From positions 1 to 12,649 of the forward strand of contig QIKU01000151.1 in assembly GCA_003232015.1 (NCBI GenBank): 12,649 bases of DNA, written 5' to 3'. This DNA comes from Gammaproteobacteria bacterium. GTDB lineage: Bacteria > Pseudomonadota > Gammaproteobacteria > UBA6429. The position numbers and the translations under genes were made by a program. Shown here piece by piece: positions 6,398 to 12,649 of the stretch. Under the pieces are notes generated by a model. That model was not told where the DNA came from. It was given only the letters and a program-made list of their open reading frames with translations, and did not search any database. The number at the start of each line of letters is the position of its first letter. Positions within the stretch are counted from its first letter, which is position 1.

Positions 6398-7498
6398 ATG
6401 GGTAAACGTACCCCTTTATACGACATGCATATTTCACAAGGCGCCAAAATGGTGGACTTTGGTGGCTGGGATATGCCAATTAATTATGGCTCACAAATTA
6501 AAGAGCACAATATTGTACGTAGTGATGCGGGAATGTTTGATGTGTCTCACATGACTGTGGTGGATTTAAGTGGTGACAAGGTGCGTGATTTTTTACGCAC
6601 CCTGTTAGCCAATAATGTTGATCGATTAAAAGACGAAGGCAAGGCACTGTACTCATGCATGCTCAATGAAAAGGGTGGCGTGATCGATGACCTGATTGTT
6701 TACTATGTGAATGATACTTTTTTCCGTATGGTGGTGAACTCCAGTACTCGTGAAAAGGATTTGGCCTGGATTAATAAGCAGGCAAAAAGTTTTGCTGTAA
6801 CCATTACAGTGCGTGATGACCTTACAATGATAGCCGTGCAAGGCCCGAATGCACGTGAAAAGGCACACCTTGCGCTGGGTGCGGATACAGCTGCACAAAT
6901 AAAAGATACTGCCGTGTTTTTTATAAAATTTGTTAACGACAGCAACATGGGTGAGATTGCTGTTGCGCGTACGGGTTACACGGGTGAAGATGGTTATGAA
7001 ATCATGTTGCCAAAAGAGCATGCTTCCACCTTCTGGGCTAAACTGGCCGAACAGGAAGTGGTACCGTGTGGTTTAGGCGCGCGCGATACTTTACGCCTGG
7101 AAGCGGGTATGAATTTATATGGTTCTGATATGGACGAAACCATTACGCCATTAGAAGCGGCCCTGACCTGGACGGTTGCGTGGGAACCTGCCGACCGGGA
7201 CTTTATTGGTCGAGCCGTTTTAGAACAACAACGTGAGCAGGGTGTTGCAACCAAACTGGTTGGTTTAGTGCTGGAAGACAAAGGTGTGCTACGCAACCAC
7301 CAAAAGATTTTTATTGATGGTTTGGAAGGTGGCGAGATCACCAGTGGCAGCTTTTCACCAACTGTTGGCAAGGCCATTGCTTTTGCTCGGGTAACATCGA
7401 ATATTGCTAATACCTGCAAGGTGGAAATAAGAGGTAAGCAGTTAGCCGCTGTTGTTGTGAAGCCGCCGTTTGCAAGAAATGGCAAGTCTTGTATTTAA
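6398..7498 (+). CDS. gcvT: Glycine cleavage system T protein (aminomethyltransferase)
   Basis: Takes the aminomethyl group from lipoyl-GcvH and, with tetrahydrofolate, yields 5,10-methylene-THF and ammonia in the cytoplasm. It is 366 residues, matching the E. coli length. The sequence follows E. coli GcvT closely from memory: TPLYDMH at the start, [17 protein letters not shown] (18-34), GMFDVSHM (45-52), [10 protein letters not shown] (81-90), [11 protein letters not shown] (93-103, containing the catalytic aspartate region), [49 protein letters not shown] and [10 protein letters not shown]. The C-terminal KPPFARNGK is also typical. ATG 6398 is preceded by AAGG about 10 bases upstream. It lies between lipA and gcvH in the glycine-controlled operon. 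Nothing looks damaged. Confidence 0.98.
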   Translation: MGKRTPLYDMHISQGAKMVDFGGWDMPINYGSQIKEHNIVRSDAGMFDVSHMTVVDLSGDKVRDFLRTLLANNVDRLKDEGKALYSCMLNEKGGVIDDLIVYYVNDTFFRMVVNSSTREKDLAWINKQAKSFAVTITVRDDLTMIAVQGPNAREKAHLALGADTAAQIKDTAVFFIKFVNDSNMGEIAVARTGYTGEDGYEIMLPKEHASTFWAKLAEQEVVPCGLGARDTLRLEAGMNLYGSDMDETITPLEAALTWTVAWEPADRDFIGRAVLEQQREQGVATKLVGLVLEDKGVLRNHQKIFIDGLEGGEITSGSFSPTVGKAIAFARVTSNIANTCKVEIRGKQLAAVVVKPPFARNGKSCI

Positions 7499-7558
7499 GT
7501 TTTTAAAAGATTAACTATATTAAATGAATTTTGAATAAGTATTAAGAAGGTAAATATT

Positions 7559-7954
7559 ATGAGTGAAATACCACAAGATTTACGTTATACCAAAACACAC
7601 GAATGGATAATGAAAAATGATGAAGGTACCTTAACCGTTGGCATTACTGATCATGCTCAAGGTTTATTAGGTGATCTGGTTTTTATTGAAGCACCCGAAG
7701 AAGGCACAACCTTTCAGGAAGGTGATGACAGTGCCGTGGTTGAATCGGTAAAAGCCGCTTCCGATGTATATGCACCGGTAGACGGTGAAGTAACGGCCAG
7801 CAATGAAGCTCTGGAAGACACGCCTGAAATTATTAACAATGATCCTTTTGGCGATGGCTGGATTTATAAAATAAAACCGGAAGATGCCGGTGCGTTTGAT
7901 GCGTTGATGGATGCAGAGGCGTATAAAGAATTAATCGAATCTGCGGACGAATAG
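7559..7954 (+). CDS. gcvH: Glycine cleavage system H protein (lipoyl carrier)
   Basis: Small acidic carrier whose lipoyl-lysine arm shuttles the aminomethyl group from the P protein to the T protein and is then reoxidised by the L protein. It is 131 residues, the expected size. The lipoylation site is K65 in VVESVKAASDVYAPVDGEV (60-78). TKTHEWI (11-17), VGITDHAQGLLGDLVFIEAP (27-46) and NNDPFGDGWIYKIK near the C-terminus are all family hallmarks. AAGAAGG stands about 7 bases before the ATG. It follows gcvT after 60 bp. Because lipA is in the same operon, this protein is the obvious lipoylation target. A 168-bp non-coding gap separates it from gcvPA. Confidence 0.98.
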   Translation: MSEIPQDLRYTKTHEWIMKNDEGTLTVGITDHAQGLLGDLVFIEAPEEGTTFQEGDDSAVVESVKAASDVYAPVDGEVTASNEALEDTPEIINNDPFGDGWIYKIKPEDAGAFDALMDAEAYKELIESADE

Positions 7955-7970
7955 AGAGGAATGATATTAC

Positions 7971-8085
7971 GGCGTTAAAACCTTCCTTAAAATGCTCACT
8001 AACGATTGTAAGCTGCGCTTTTGCGTCGGGTTTTGCCTTGTACTATTATCCCTCACTATCCGTGAAGACGAGTGCTCAATCTTTG
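7971..8085. repeat. Structured intergenic sequence inside the operon, possible dispersed repeat
   Basis: The 168-bp gap between gcvH and gcvPA is much longer than most of its neighbours. It holds an imperfect stem: GGC (7971-7973) and AAAACC (7977-7982) pair with GGTTTTGCC (8029-8037), leaving a 3-nt bulge. Inside it is a compact hairpin GCGC-TTTT-GCGT (8015-8026). No T tract follows, so it is not a classical terminator. Its character (palindromic, between genes, one frame open for 40 codons) resembles dispersed repeats of marine gammaproteobacteria, but there is no second copy in this window. Assignment to a repeat family is a guess. It might modulate or stabilise the transcript. Confidence 0.35.
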
Positions 8086-8122
8086 TAGGCCAAAAAATAA
8101 ATTTAGTTAATTAGGTAACATT

Positions 8123-8866
8123 ATGCCATTTATCCCCCATACGGAAGAAGAAGTTAAATCAATGCTCGAAGTGATTGGCGTTGAGTCGATTGAAGATCTG
8201 TTCGATGAAATTCCAGAAAACTTACGTAGCGAAGGTTTAACCAAAGTACCAGGAGGCCTGACCGAAATGGAAATTGGCCGTATTATGCGTGCACGTGCCG
8301 ATCAGGATACTTATCGTTTATGTTTTGCTGGTGGAGGTGCTTATGAGCATCATGTGCCTGCGGCAGTATGGGAAATTACAACACGCGGCGAATTTTATTC
8401 TGCATACACGCCTTATCAGGCCGAAGCCAGTCAGGGCACCTTGCAGCTGTTGTATGAATACCAGACGATGATGGCAAGTTTAACCGCAATGGATGTCTCC
8501 AATGCGTCTTTATACGATGGTGCTTCTGCATTAGCAGAAGCGGTATTGATGGCAGTGCGAGCTAATCGCAAATCAAAGTCCAAACGTATTTTAATGCCGC
8601 GCACGGTGAACCCGGCTTACCGCAAAGTGGCGCATAATATTGTACATAATCAGGGCATCGTACTGGAAGAACTGGATTACGCTGTAAGCAGCGGTACGAT
8701 AGATATTAACAGCCTGCCTGACGAACCGGGTGACTTTGCAGCATTAGTGATACCACAACCTAACTACTTTGGTTCTTTAGAAGAAGTTGATGCACTAACC
8801 GACTGGGCACATAAACATAAGGCCTTGGTGATTGCGGTTGTTAACCATGTTAAAACCGCCGGGTGA
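8123..8866 (+). CDS. gcvPA: GcvPA N-terminal fragment
   Basis: 247 codons from the ATG at 8123 (a weak AGGTAA lies about 5 bases upstream) to a TGA at 8864. It contains the family's opening [15 protein letters not shown], the [15 protein letters not shown] and [13 protein letters not shown] blocks (about residues 68-102), the [10 protein letters not shown] segment, and the [13 protein letters not shown] region. The last six codons (HVKTAG) are out-of-frame sequence and not family-like. If translated alone it would lack the second half of the large PLP fold and is unlikely to be active. Confidence 0.7.
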   Translation: MPFIPHTEEEVKSMLEVIGVESIEDLFDEIPENLRSEGLTKVPGGLTEMEIGRIMRARADQDTYRLCFAGGGAYEHHVPAAVWEITTRGEFYSAYTPYQAEASQGTLQLLYEYQTMMASLTAMDVSNASLYDGASALAEAVLMAVRANRKSKSKRILMPRTVNPAYRKVAHNIVHNQGIVLEELDYAVSSGTIDINSLPDEPGDFAALVIPQPNYFGSLEEVDALTDWAHKHKALVIAVVNHVKTAG

Positions 8867-9518
8867 GTGGGGCAACGACAGTGACATAATAGGTGCTGAC
8901 ATTACTTGCGGCGAAGGTCAGCCATTAGGCATTCCGTTATCTTCTGGTGGGCCATACTTTGGTTTTATGTGTTGCAGGCAGGTTTATGTTCGTCAAATGC
9001 CGGGGCGTATTATTGGCCGTACTGTTGATTTAGATGGCAAGCCGGGTTTTAGTTTAACTTTACAAGCGCGTGAGCAACATATTCGCCGTTCCAAAGCCAC
9101 CTCTAATATTTGTACTAATCAGGGGTTACTAGTAACTGCGGCAACGATTTATATGGCGATTGTCGGGCCTTACGGTTTAGAAAACACGGCGGCACAGTCG
9201 CATAGCAATACGCAGTTATTAATGATGGAACTGGAAAATTTAAATGGCGTACAGCGTGTGTTCAATTCTGCTAATTTTCATGAGGCGGTGTTTAAATTTG
9301 ATTTACCGTTAACTGATGTTATTCGTTCTCTTGCCGCGCAGGGCATTGTTGCGGGTATTCAGTTAGCAGAGGATTATCCAGAATTAGGAAACTGCCTAAT
9401 GGTTTGTGCAACTGAAACAAAAAGCGAAGATGATATTAAAGGTTTTGTAAGAACATTAGCAACGACGTTAACGCGATTGCAGGCGGCGGCTTGTCCTGTG
9501 CAGCCTAAAATGGCGTAG
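8847..9518 (+). CDS. gcvPA: GcvPA C-terminal fragment
   Basis: 223 codons from the ATG at 8847, which overlaps the end of the N-terminal frame by 20 bases. It carries the conserved [59 protein letters not shown] and GPYGL blocks, then the small domain. No convincing ribosome binding site precedes the ATG, so independent translation would depend on coupling to the upstream fragment. The frame is open back only to a TGA at 8829. Confidence 0.7.
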   Translation: MLKPPGEWGNDSDIIGADITCGEGQPLGIPLSSGGPYFGFMCCRQVYVRQMPGRIIGRTVDLDGKPGFSLTLQAREQHIRRSKATSNICTNQGLLVTAATIYMAIVGPYGLENTAAQSHSNTQLLMMELENLNGVQRVFNSANFHEAVFKFDLPLTDVIRSLAAQGIVAGIQLAEDYPELGNCLMVCATETKSEDDIKGFVRTLATTLTRLQAAACPVQPKMA

Positions 9519-9560
9519 ATCGGATAAGCAGGTATTAAAAAATTAACAAAGGTAATAAAA

Positions 9561-11024
9561 ATGTTAGTATTTGAACAATCAAGAGCAGGAAGAATTAATG
9601 CTGCCCAGTCTGTAAAAAAAGATAATATGGCGAATGTTATCCCTGATAACTTAAAGCGCAGGACACGCCCATTGTTACCTGAAATTTCTGAAATGCAGGC
9701 AGTACGTCATTACACTCGTCTTTCGCAAAAAAACTTTTCGATTGATACCCATTTTTATCCGTTGGGTTCCTGCACCATGAAATATAACCCGCGTGCCTGT
9801 AACCAGTTGTCGATGTTACCGGGTTTATTAAACCGTCATCCGGCTACACCGGATTCAAGTAGCCAGGGTTTTTTAGCCTGCATGTATGACTTACAGGAAA
9901 TTTTAAAAGATGTCACCGGCATGTATGAAGTATCCCTTGCACCCATGGCGGGTGCACAGGGTGAGTTTGCCGGTGTGGCGATGATACGTGCTTATCATAA
10001 TGCGCAAAATGGGGGTAAAGGCGATCCGGCTCGTACTGAAATTTTAGTACCGGATGCAGCGCATGGTACGAACCCGGCTACCGCCACTATGTGTAATTTT
10101 AAAGTAAGAGAAATTCCGACCAACAGTGATGGCGATGTGGATATTGAAGCATTAAAAGCCGCTGTTGGCCCGCAAACAGCGGGCATCATGTTAACCAACC
10201 CATCTACCCTGGGTGTTTTTGAGCGCAAGATAAAAGAAATTGCTGGCATTGTTCATGATGCGGGTGGTTTATTGTATTACGATGGTGCCAACTTAAATGC
10301 CATATTAGGAAAAGTGAAACCGGGTGACATGGGCTTTGATGTTATTCATATGAATTTGCATAAAACCTTTTCAACACCGCATGGTGGCGGTGGCCCAGGT
10401 GCCGGTCCCGTTGGCGTCAGTAAGCGCCTGGAACCTTATCTACCTGTGCCGATGGTGGTTGAAAATGGTGGCGAATACCATGTGGTTACTGAAAAGTCAC
10501 GTACTCAAAGCATTGGGCGTTTATCGGCCTTTATGGGCAATGCTGGCATTTTGTTACGCGCTTATATTTATGCACGTATGTTAGGTAATGAAGGAATGCA
10601 ACGGGTTGCCGAATACGCAACCTTAAATGCCAACTACATGCTAGCTGTGTTGCAAAAAAATGGTTTTGAAATTGCCTACCCTAATCGTCGTGCAACCCAT
10701 GAGTTTATTGTTACCTTAAAGAAACAGGCAAAAGATTTAGGGGTGAACACAATGGATTTTGCCAAGCGCTTGCTGGATTATGGTTTTCATGCGCCAACAA
10801 CCTATTTCCCGTTATTAGTGCCCGAGTGTTTGCTGATTGAGCCAACCGAAACGGAAACCAAACAGGAACTTGATGATTTTATGCAGGCGATGGTTGCGAT
10901 ACAAAAAGAAGCGGAGTCCGAACCTGAAATAGTAAAATCGGCACCGCATACACTGCCGGTGCGACGACTGGATGATGTTAAAGCAGCGAAAGAACTTGAT
11001 CTTGTTTGGGATAGCGGAAAATAA
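9561..11024 (+). CDS. gcvPB: Glycine dehydrogenase (decarboxylating) subunit 2
   Basis: Beta subunit of the two-subunit P protein, carrying the catalytic PLP lysine. It is 487 residues, the usual size. K268 in [17 protein letters not shown] (264-280) is the Schiff-base lysine followed by the glycine-rich loop. [14 protein letters not shown] (65-78), [13 protein letters not shown] (127-139), [12 protein letters not shown] (164-175), [12 protein letters not shown] (210-221) and [12 protein letters not shown] (239-250) are further hallmarks. AAAGGTAA precedes the ATG by about 8 bases. It follows gcvPA after 42 bp. The gene is intact, so the partner lesion in gcvPA is the only defect of the P protein visible here. 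Confidence 0.97.
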   Translation: MLVFEQSRAGRINAAQSVKKDNMANVIPDNLKRRTRPLLPEISEMQAVRHYTRLSQKNFSIDTHFYPLGSCTMKYNPRACNQLSMLPGLLNRHPATPDSSSQGFLACMYDLQEILKDVTGMYEVSLAPMAGAQGEFAGVAMIRAYHNAQNGGKGDPARTEILVPDAAHGTNPATATMCNFKVREIPTNSDGDVDIEALKAAVGPQTAGIMLTNPSTLGVFERKIKEIAGIVHDAGGLLYYDGANLNAILGKVKPGDMGFDVIHMNLHKTFSTPHGGGGPGAGPVGVSKRLEPYLPVPMVVENGGEYHVVTEKSRTQSIGRLSAFMGNAGILLRAYIYARMLGNEGMQRVAEYATLNANYMLAVLQKNGFEIAYPNRRATHEFIVTLKKQAKDLGVNTMDFAKRLLDYGFHAPTTYFPLLVPECLLIEPTETETKQELDDFMQAMVAIQKEAESEPEIVKSAPHTLPVRRLDDVKAAKELDLVWDSGK

Positions 11025-11093
11025 ATAGTATTCGTTATTTCCGCTGAATCCAGTACAGTAGTATAAGCAGCACCTAAAGAATAAAGGAGCACC

Positions 11094-11465
11094 ATGGCCA
11101 AGCCTGGTAAAAAAGGATTAACACGAATCATCCATGCAGGTGGCTACTCTGTGCAAGGTATTCGTGCCGCATTTAAACACGAAGCTGCTTTTCGGCAGGA
11201 GCTTGTTCTAACCTTTATTCTTGTGCCACTGGCTTTTTTTATTACCCAGGATGCCATCAAGCTTGCCTTGCTAATCAGTACACCTTTATTGGTATTACTG
11301 GTTGAAATTTTAAATTCTGCGATAGAAGCAGTTGTTGATCGTTTTGGTGAGGAGCACCATGAGCTTAGCGGGCGAGCAAAAGATATGGGATCGGCAGCTG
11401 TTGCCATCAGCCTTGTTATTATGTTCGTGGTCTGGGGTCTAATTCTTTACGAAATATACCTGTAA
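11094..11465 (+). CDS. dgkA: Diacylglycerol kinase (prokaryotic, integral membrane)
   Basis: Small inner-membrane trimeric kinase that turns diacylglycerol into phosphatidic acid, recycling lipid from membrane-derived glycan synthesis. It is 123 residues against 121 in E. coli. Three hydrophobic segments are at about 37-52, 56-71 and 100-118. Conserved residues are in place: EAAFRQE (30-36), VEILNSAIEAVVDR (70-83) with the catalytic-site glutamates E71 and E78, and HELSGRAKDMGSAAV (89-103). A textbook AAGGAG lies 7 bases before the ATG. It starts 69 bp after gcvPB with no terminator between, so it may be read from the glycine operon. No functional tie to glycine is evident. Confidence 0.97.
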   Translation: MAKPGKKGLTRIIHAGGYSVQGIRAAFKHEAAFRQELVLTFILVPLAFFITQDAIKLALLISTPLLVLLVEILNSAIEAVVDRFGEEHHELSGRAKDMGSAAVAISLVIMFVVWGLILYEIYL

Positions 11466-11498
11466 AATAATATATAACACTATAAATAAGGATTTATT

Positions 11499-12428
11499 AT
11501 GTCAGCTTTAATTTGTGGTTCATACGCCTACGATACCATTATGGTTTTTCATGATCAGTTTAAAAATCATATCCTCCCCGATAAAGTTCATATCCTGAAT
11601 GTTTCTTTTCTGGTTCCAGAGATGCGTCGGGAGTTTGGTGGTTGTGCCGGAAACATTGCTTTTACTTTAAATATGCTTGGTGGAGATGCTTTGCCAATGG
11701 CAACGGTGGGTAGTGATTTTGCTCCTTATGCAACATGGATGGATAAACATAGCATAAGCCGTAAGCACCTGAAAGAAGTGAACAGTTATACCGGTCAGGC
11801 TTTTATTACAACCGACATGGATGATAATCAGATCACGGCATTCCACCCCGGTGCAATGGGTTTTTCACATGAAAATAAAATAGCCGATGCACCAGAAGCT
11901 ACCATTGGCATTATTTCACCGGATGGTCGCGATGGCATGCTGCAACATGCAGCTCAGTTTGTTGAGCAGGACGTACCTTTTATTTTTGATCCTGGTCAGG
12001 GGTTGCCTATGTTTAATGGTGAGGAATTGTCTACTTTTGTTGAACAGGCCACCTGGGTAACAGTTAATGATTACGAAGGTGAAATGTTAGCTGAACGTAC
12101 CGGTAAGTCACTGGATGATATTGCTAAACAGGTGAAAGCCTTAATTGTTACTCGTGGTGGTGAAGGTTCTGATATTTATGTTGATGGCAAAGTAATTAAT
12201 ATTCCTCTTGCTAAAATCAGCGAAGCCAATGATCCAACCGGTTGTGGTGATGCTTACCGTGCAGGTTTATTATACGGCATGATGAACGATATGGACTGGG
12301 AAACAACCGGCCGAATTGCATCATTGTGCGGTGCGATTAAAATTGAACAGCTTGGGCCACAGAATCATAGCTTTACAATGGATGAGTTTAAAGCACGTTA
12401 TAAGGAAAGTTTTGCTAGTGAGTTTTAA
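11499..12428 (+). CDS. PfkB-family kinase, adenosine-kinase-like
   Basis: Cytoplasmic ribokinase-fold kinase of 309 residues. The first PfkB signature region is FGGCAGNIAFTLNMLGG (46-62). The second signature, with the anion hole and catalytic base D251, is DPTGCGDAYRAGLLYG (245-260). WVTVNDYEGEML (186-197) is the usual hinge before the ATP site, and LIVTRGGEGSDIY (215-227) is the nucleotide-binding strand and loop. Bacterial proteins with this N-terminal MSALICGSYAYDTIMVF-like start are commonly annotated adenosine kinase, though ribose or other sugars are also possible. The sequence alone does not fix the substrate. AAGGA stands 8 bases before the ATG. It follows dgkA by 33 bp, so the two are probably co-transcribed. 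Confidence 0.9.
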   Translation: MSALICGSYAYDTIMVFHDQFKNHILPDKVHILNVSFLVPEMRREFGGCAGNIAFTLNMLGGDALPMATVGSDFAPYATWMDKHSISRKHLKEVNSYTGQAFITTDMDDNQITAFHPGAMGFSHENKIADAPEATIGIISPDGRDGMLQHAAQFVEQDVPFIFDPGQGLPMFNGEELSTFVEQATWVTVNDYEGEMLAERTGKSLDDIAKQVKALIVTRGGEGSDIYVDGKVINIPLAKISEANDPTGCGDAYRAGLLYGMMNDMDWETTGRIASLCGAIKIEQLGPQNHSFTMDEFKARYKESFASEF

Positions 12429-12433
12429 ATAAG

Positions 12434-12540
12434 TTGTTATTCTCGCGGACGAGCCTATGGATGGGCGAAGGTAGAACAACACATTAGGGCTGGACGCCCG
12501 TAAGTAGAATAACGCAGGAGCAGTTATCAAGGAACAATTA
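12434..12540. repeat. REP-like palindromic intergenic element
   Basis: Non-coding stretch between two convergent genes with several short palindromes. These are a hairpin GCCTAT/ATGGGC (12453-12466, tight loop) and a hairpin GGGC-TGGAC-GCCC (12487-12499), with a direct repeat GTAGAACAAC (12471-12480) and GTAGAATAAC (12504-12513). GTTATTCT near 12436 is the inverse of AGAATAAC at 12506-12513. There is no T tract. The GC-rich double-hairpin layout with flanking repeated boxes resembles REP/BIME elements, which often sit at gene ends, protect mRNA and can act as gyrase or transposase targets. No other copy is in the window, so repetition in the genome is inferred. Confidence 0.45.
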
Positions 12541-12563
12541 TCGAAGCGGGGATGATGGTTTTG

Positions 12564-12649
12564 TTATTTCTCCGCCAGAATAATCACCCGCTTTGGCGCC
12601 GGATAACCTTCGACTGTAAGGTTTTGATCATTGGGGTCTAAAAAATCAA
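12564..12649 (-). CDS. C-terminal end of an unidentified protein
   Basis: On the minus strand one frame is open from the window edge to a TAA at 12566-12564, giving 27 residues ending in VEGYPAPKRVIILAEK. The composition looks protein-like and the stop precedes the palindromic element, as expected for a convergent gene end. I do not recognise the family from so short a piece. Confidence 0.45.
   Translation of the reverse strand, partial: DFLDPNDQNLTVEGYPAPKRVIILAEK

Larger units (their letters stand above)
8123..9518 (+). pseudogene. gcvPA: Glycine dehydrogenase (decarboxylating) subunit 1, broken by a frameshift
   Basis: Alpha subunit of the two-subunit P protein, which with GcvPB decarboxylates glycine on PLP and loads the aminomethyl group on GcvH. 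The N-terminal frame (8123-8866) and the C-terminal frame (open to the stop at 9518) together give about 464 codons, close to the family's roughly 450. They join between AAC (8843-8845) and ATG (8847-8849), with one extra base, C8846. The family normally reads [17 protein letters not shown] here; this sequence has VVN, a stray C, then MLKPPGEWG. About five codons less one base (14 nt) are therefore missing, so it is a deletion rather than a simple homopolymer slip. Just downstream, [15 protein letters not shown] seems 3-5 residues longer than relatives. Both halves are otherwise free of stops and well conserved, so the lesion is recent, an assembly error, or tolerated. The operon is otherwise intact. 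Confidence 0.8.

Noticed and set aside
6994..7485. A 163-codon open frame antisense to gcvT
   Set aside because: gcvT is unambiguous on the other strand; the antisense frame is a by-product of its codon use and has no family features.
7992..8114. A 40-codon open frame between gcvH and gcvPA
   Set aside because: No ribosome binding site, it lies across palindromic sequence, and I recognise no protein family; treated as part of the structured intergenic region.
8837..8866. Programmed +1 frameshifting to join the two gcvPA frames
   Set aside because: No known slippery motif (such as CUU-UGA or CCC-UGA) is at the junction, the TGA is 15 bases beyond it, and conserved codons are missing, which indicates a deletion.
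11025..11093. A terminator separating the gcv genes from dgkA
   Set aside because: No GC-rich stem followed by a T run is present; only short AT-rich complementarities.

Overview
This window reads as part of a gammaproteobacterial chromosome. The evidence is the close similarity of GcvT and diacylglycerol kinase to their enterobacterial counterparts (recalled sequences, not searched), a Fur box matching the E. coli consensus, a tandem glycine riboswitch, and REP-like palindromes between genes. Base composition is moderate. The two-subunit glycine decarboxylase (GcvPA plus GcvPB) is less usual in this class than the single-chain form. I cannot name the genus.

Left part, minus strand (1-2084): a cyclopropane-fatty-acyl-phospholipid synthase (cfa), followed 5 bp downstream by an FAD-dependent oxidoreductase of the geranylgeranyl-reductase type that runs off the window edge. 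These two look like a lipid-modification pair. Divergent from them (2220-5017) is an iron-uptake pair: a periplasmic ferric-iron-binding protein and a fused two-domain inner-membrane permease. A Fur box lies over the -10 of their promoter. The ATPase of this importer is absent.

Central part (5034-11024): a glycine-responsive operon. A promoter, two glycine aptamers in tandem and a strong intrinsic terminator precede lipA (lipoyl synthase), gcvT, gcvH, gcvPA and gcvPB. The logic is coherent. Glycine should control the cleavage system, and lipA, placed first, supplies the lipoyl group that GcvH needs. The L protein (dihydrolipoamide dehydrogenase) and the lipoyl/octanoyl transferase are not here. 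gcvPA is split into two frames at 8846, with a small deletion of conserved residues. As printed, no full-length P-protein alpha subunit can be made by ordinary translation.

Right part (11094-12649): a diacylglycerol kinase (dgkA) and a PfkB-family sugar/nucleoside kinase follow on the same strand. Next comes a palindrome-rich non-coding stretch, then the last 28 codons (including stop) of an unidentified minus-strand gene.

I found no mobile element genes, CRISPR, tRNA or rRNA. I see no clearly new multi-gene system. The most interesting points are the broken gcvPA, the lipA-first riboswitch operon with a second hairpin over its only strong ribosome binding site, and the divergent LipA.
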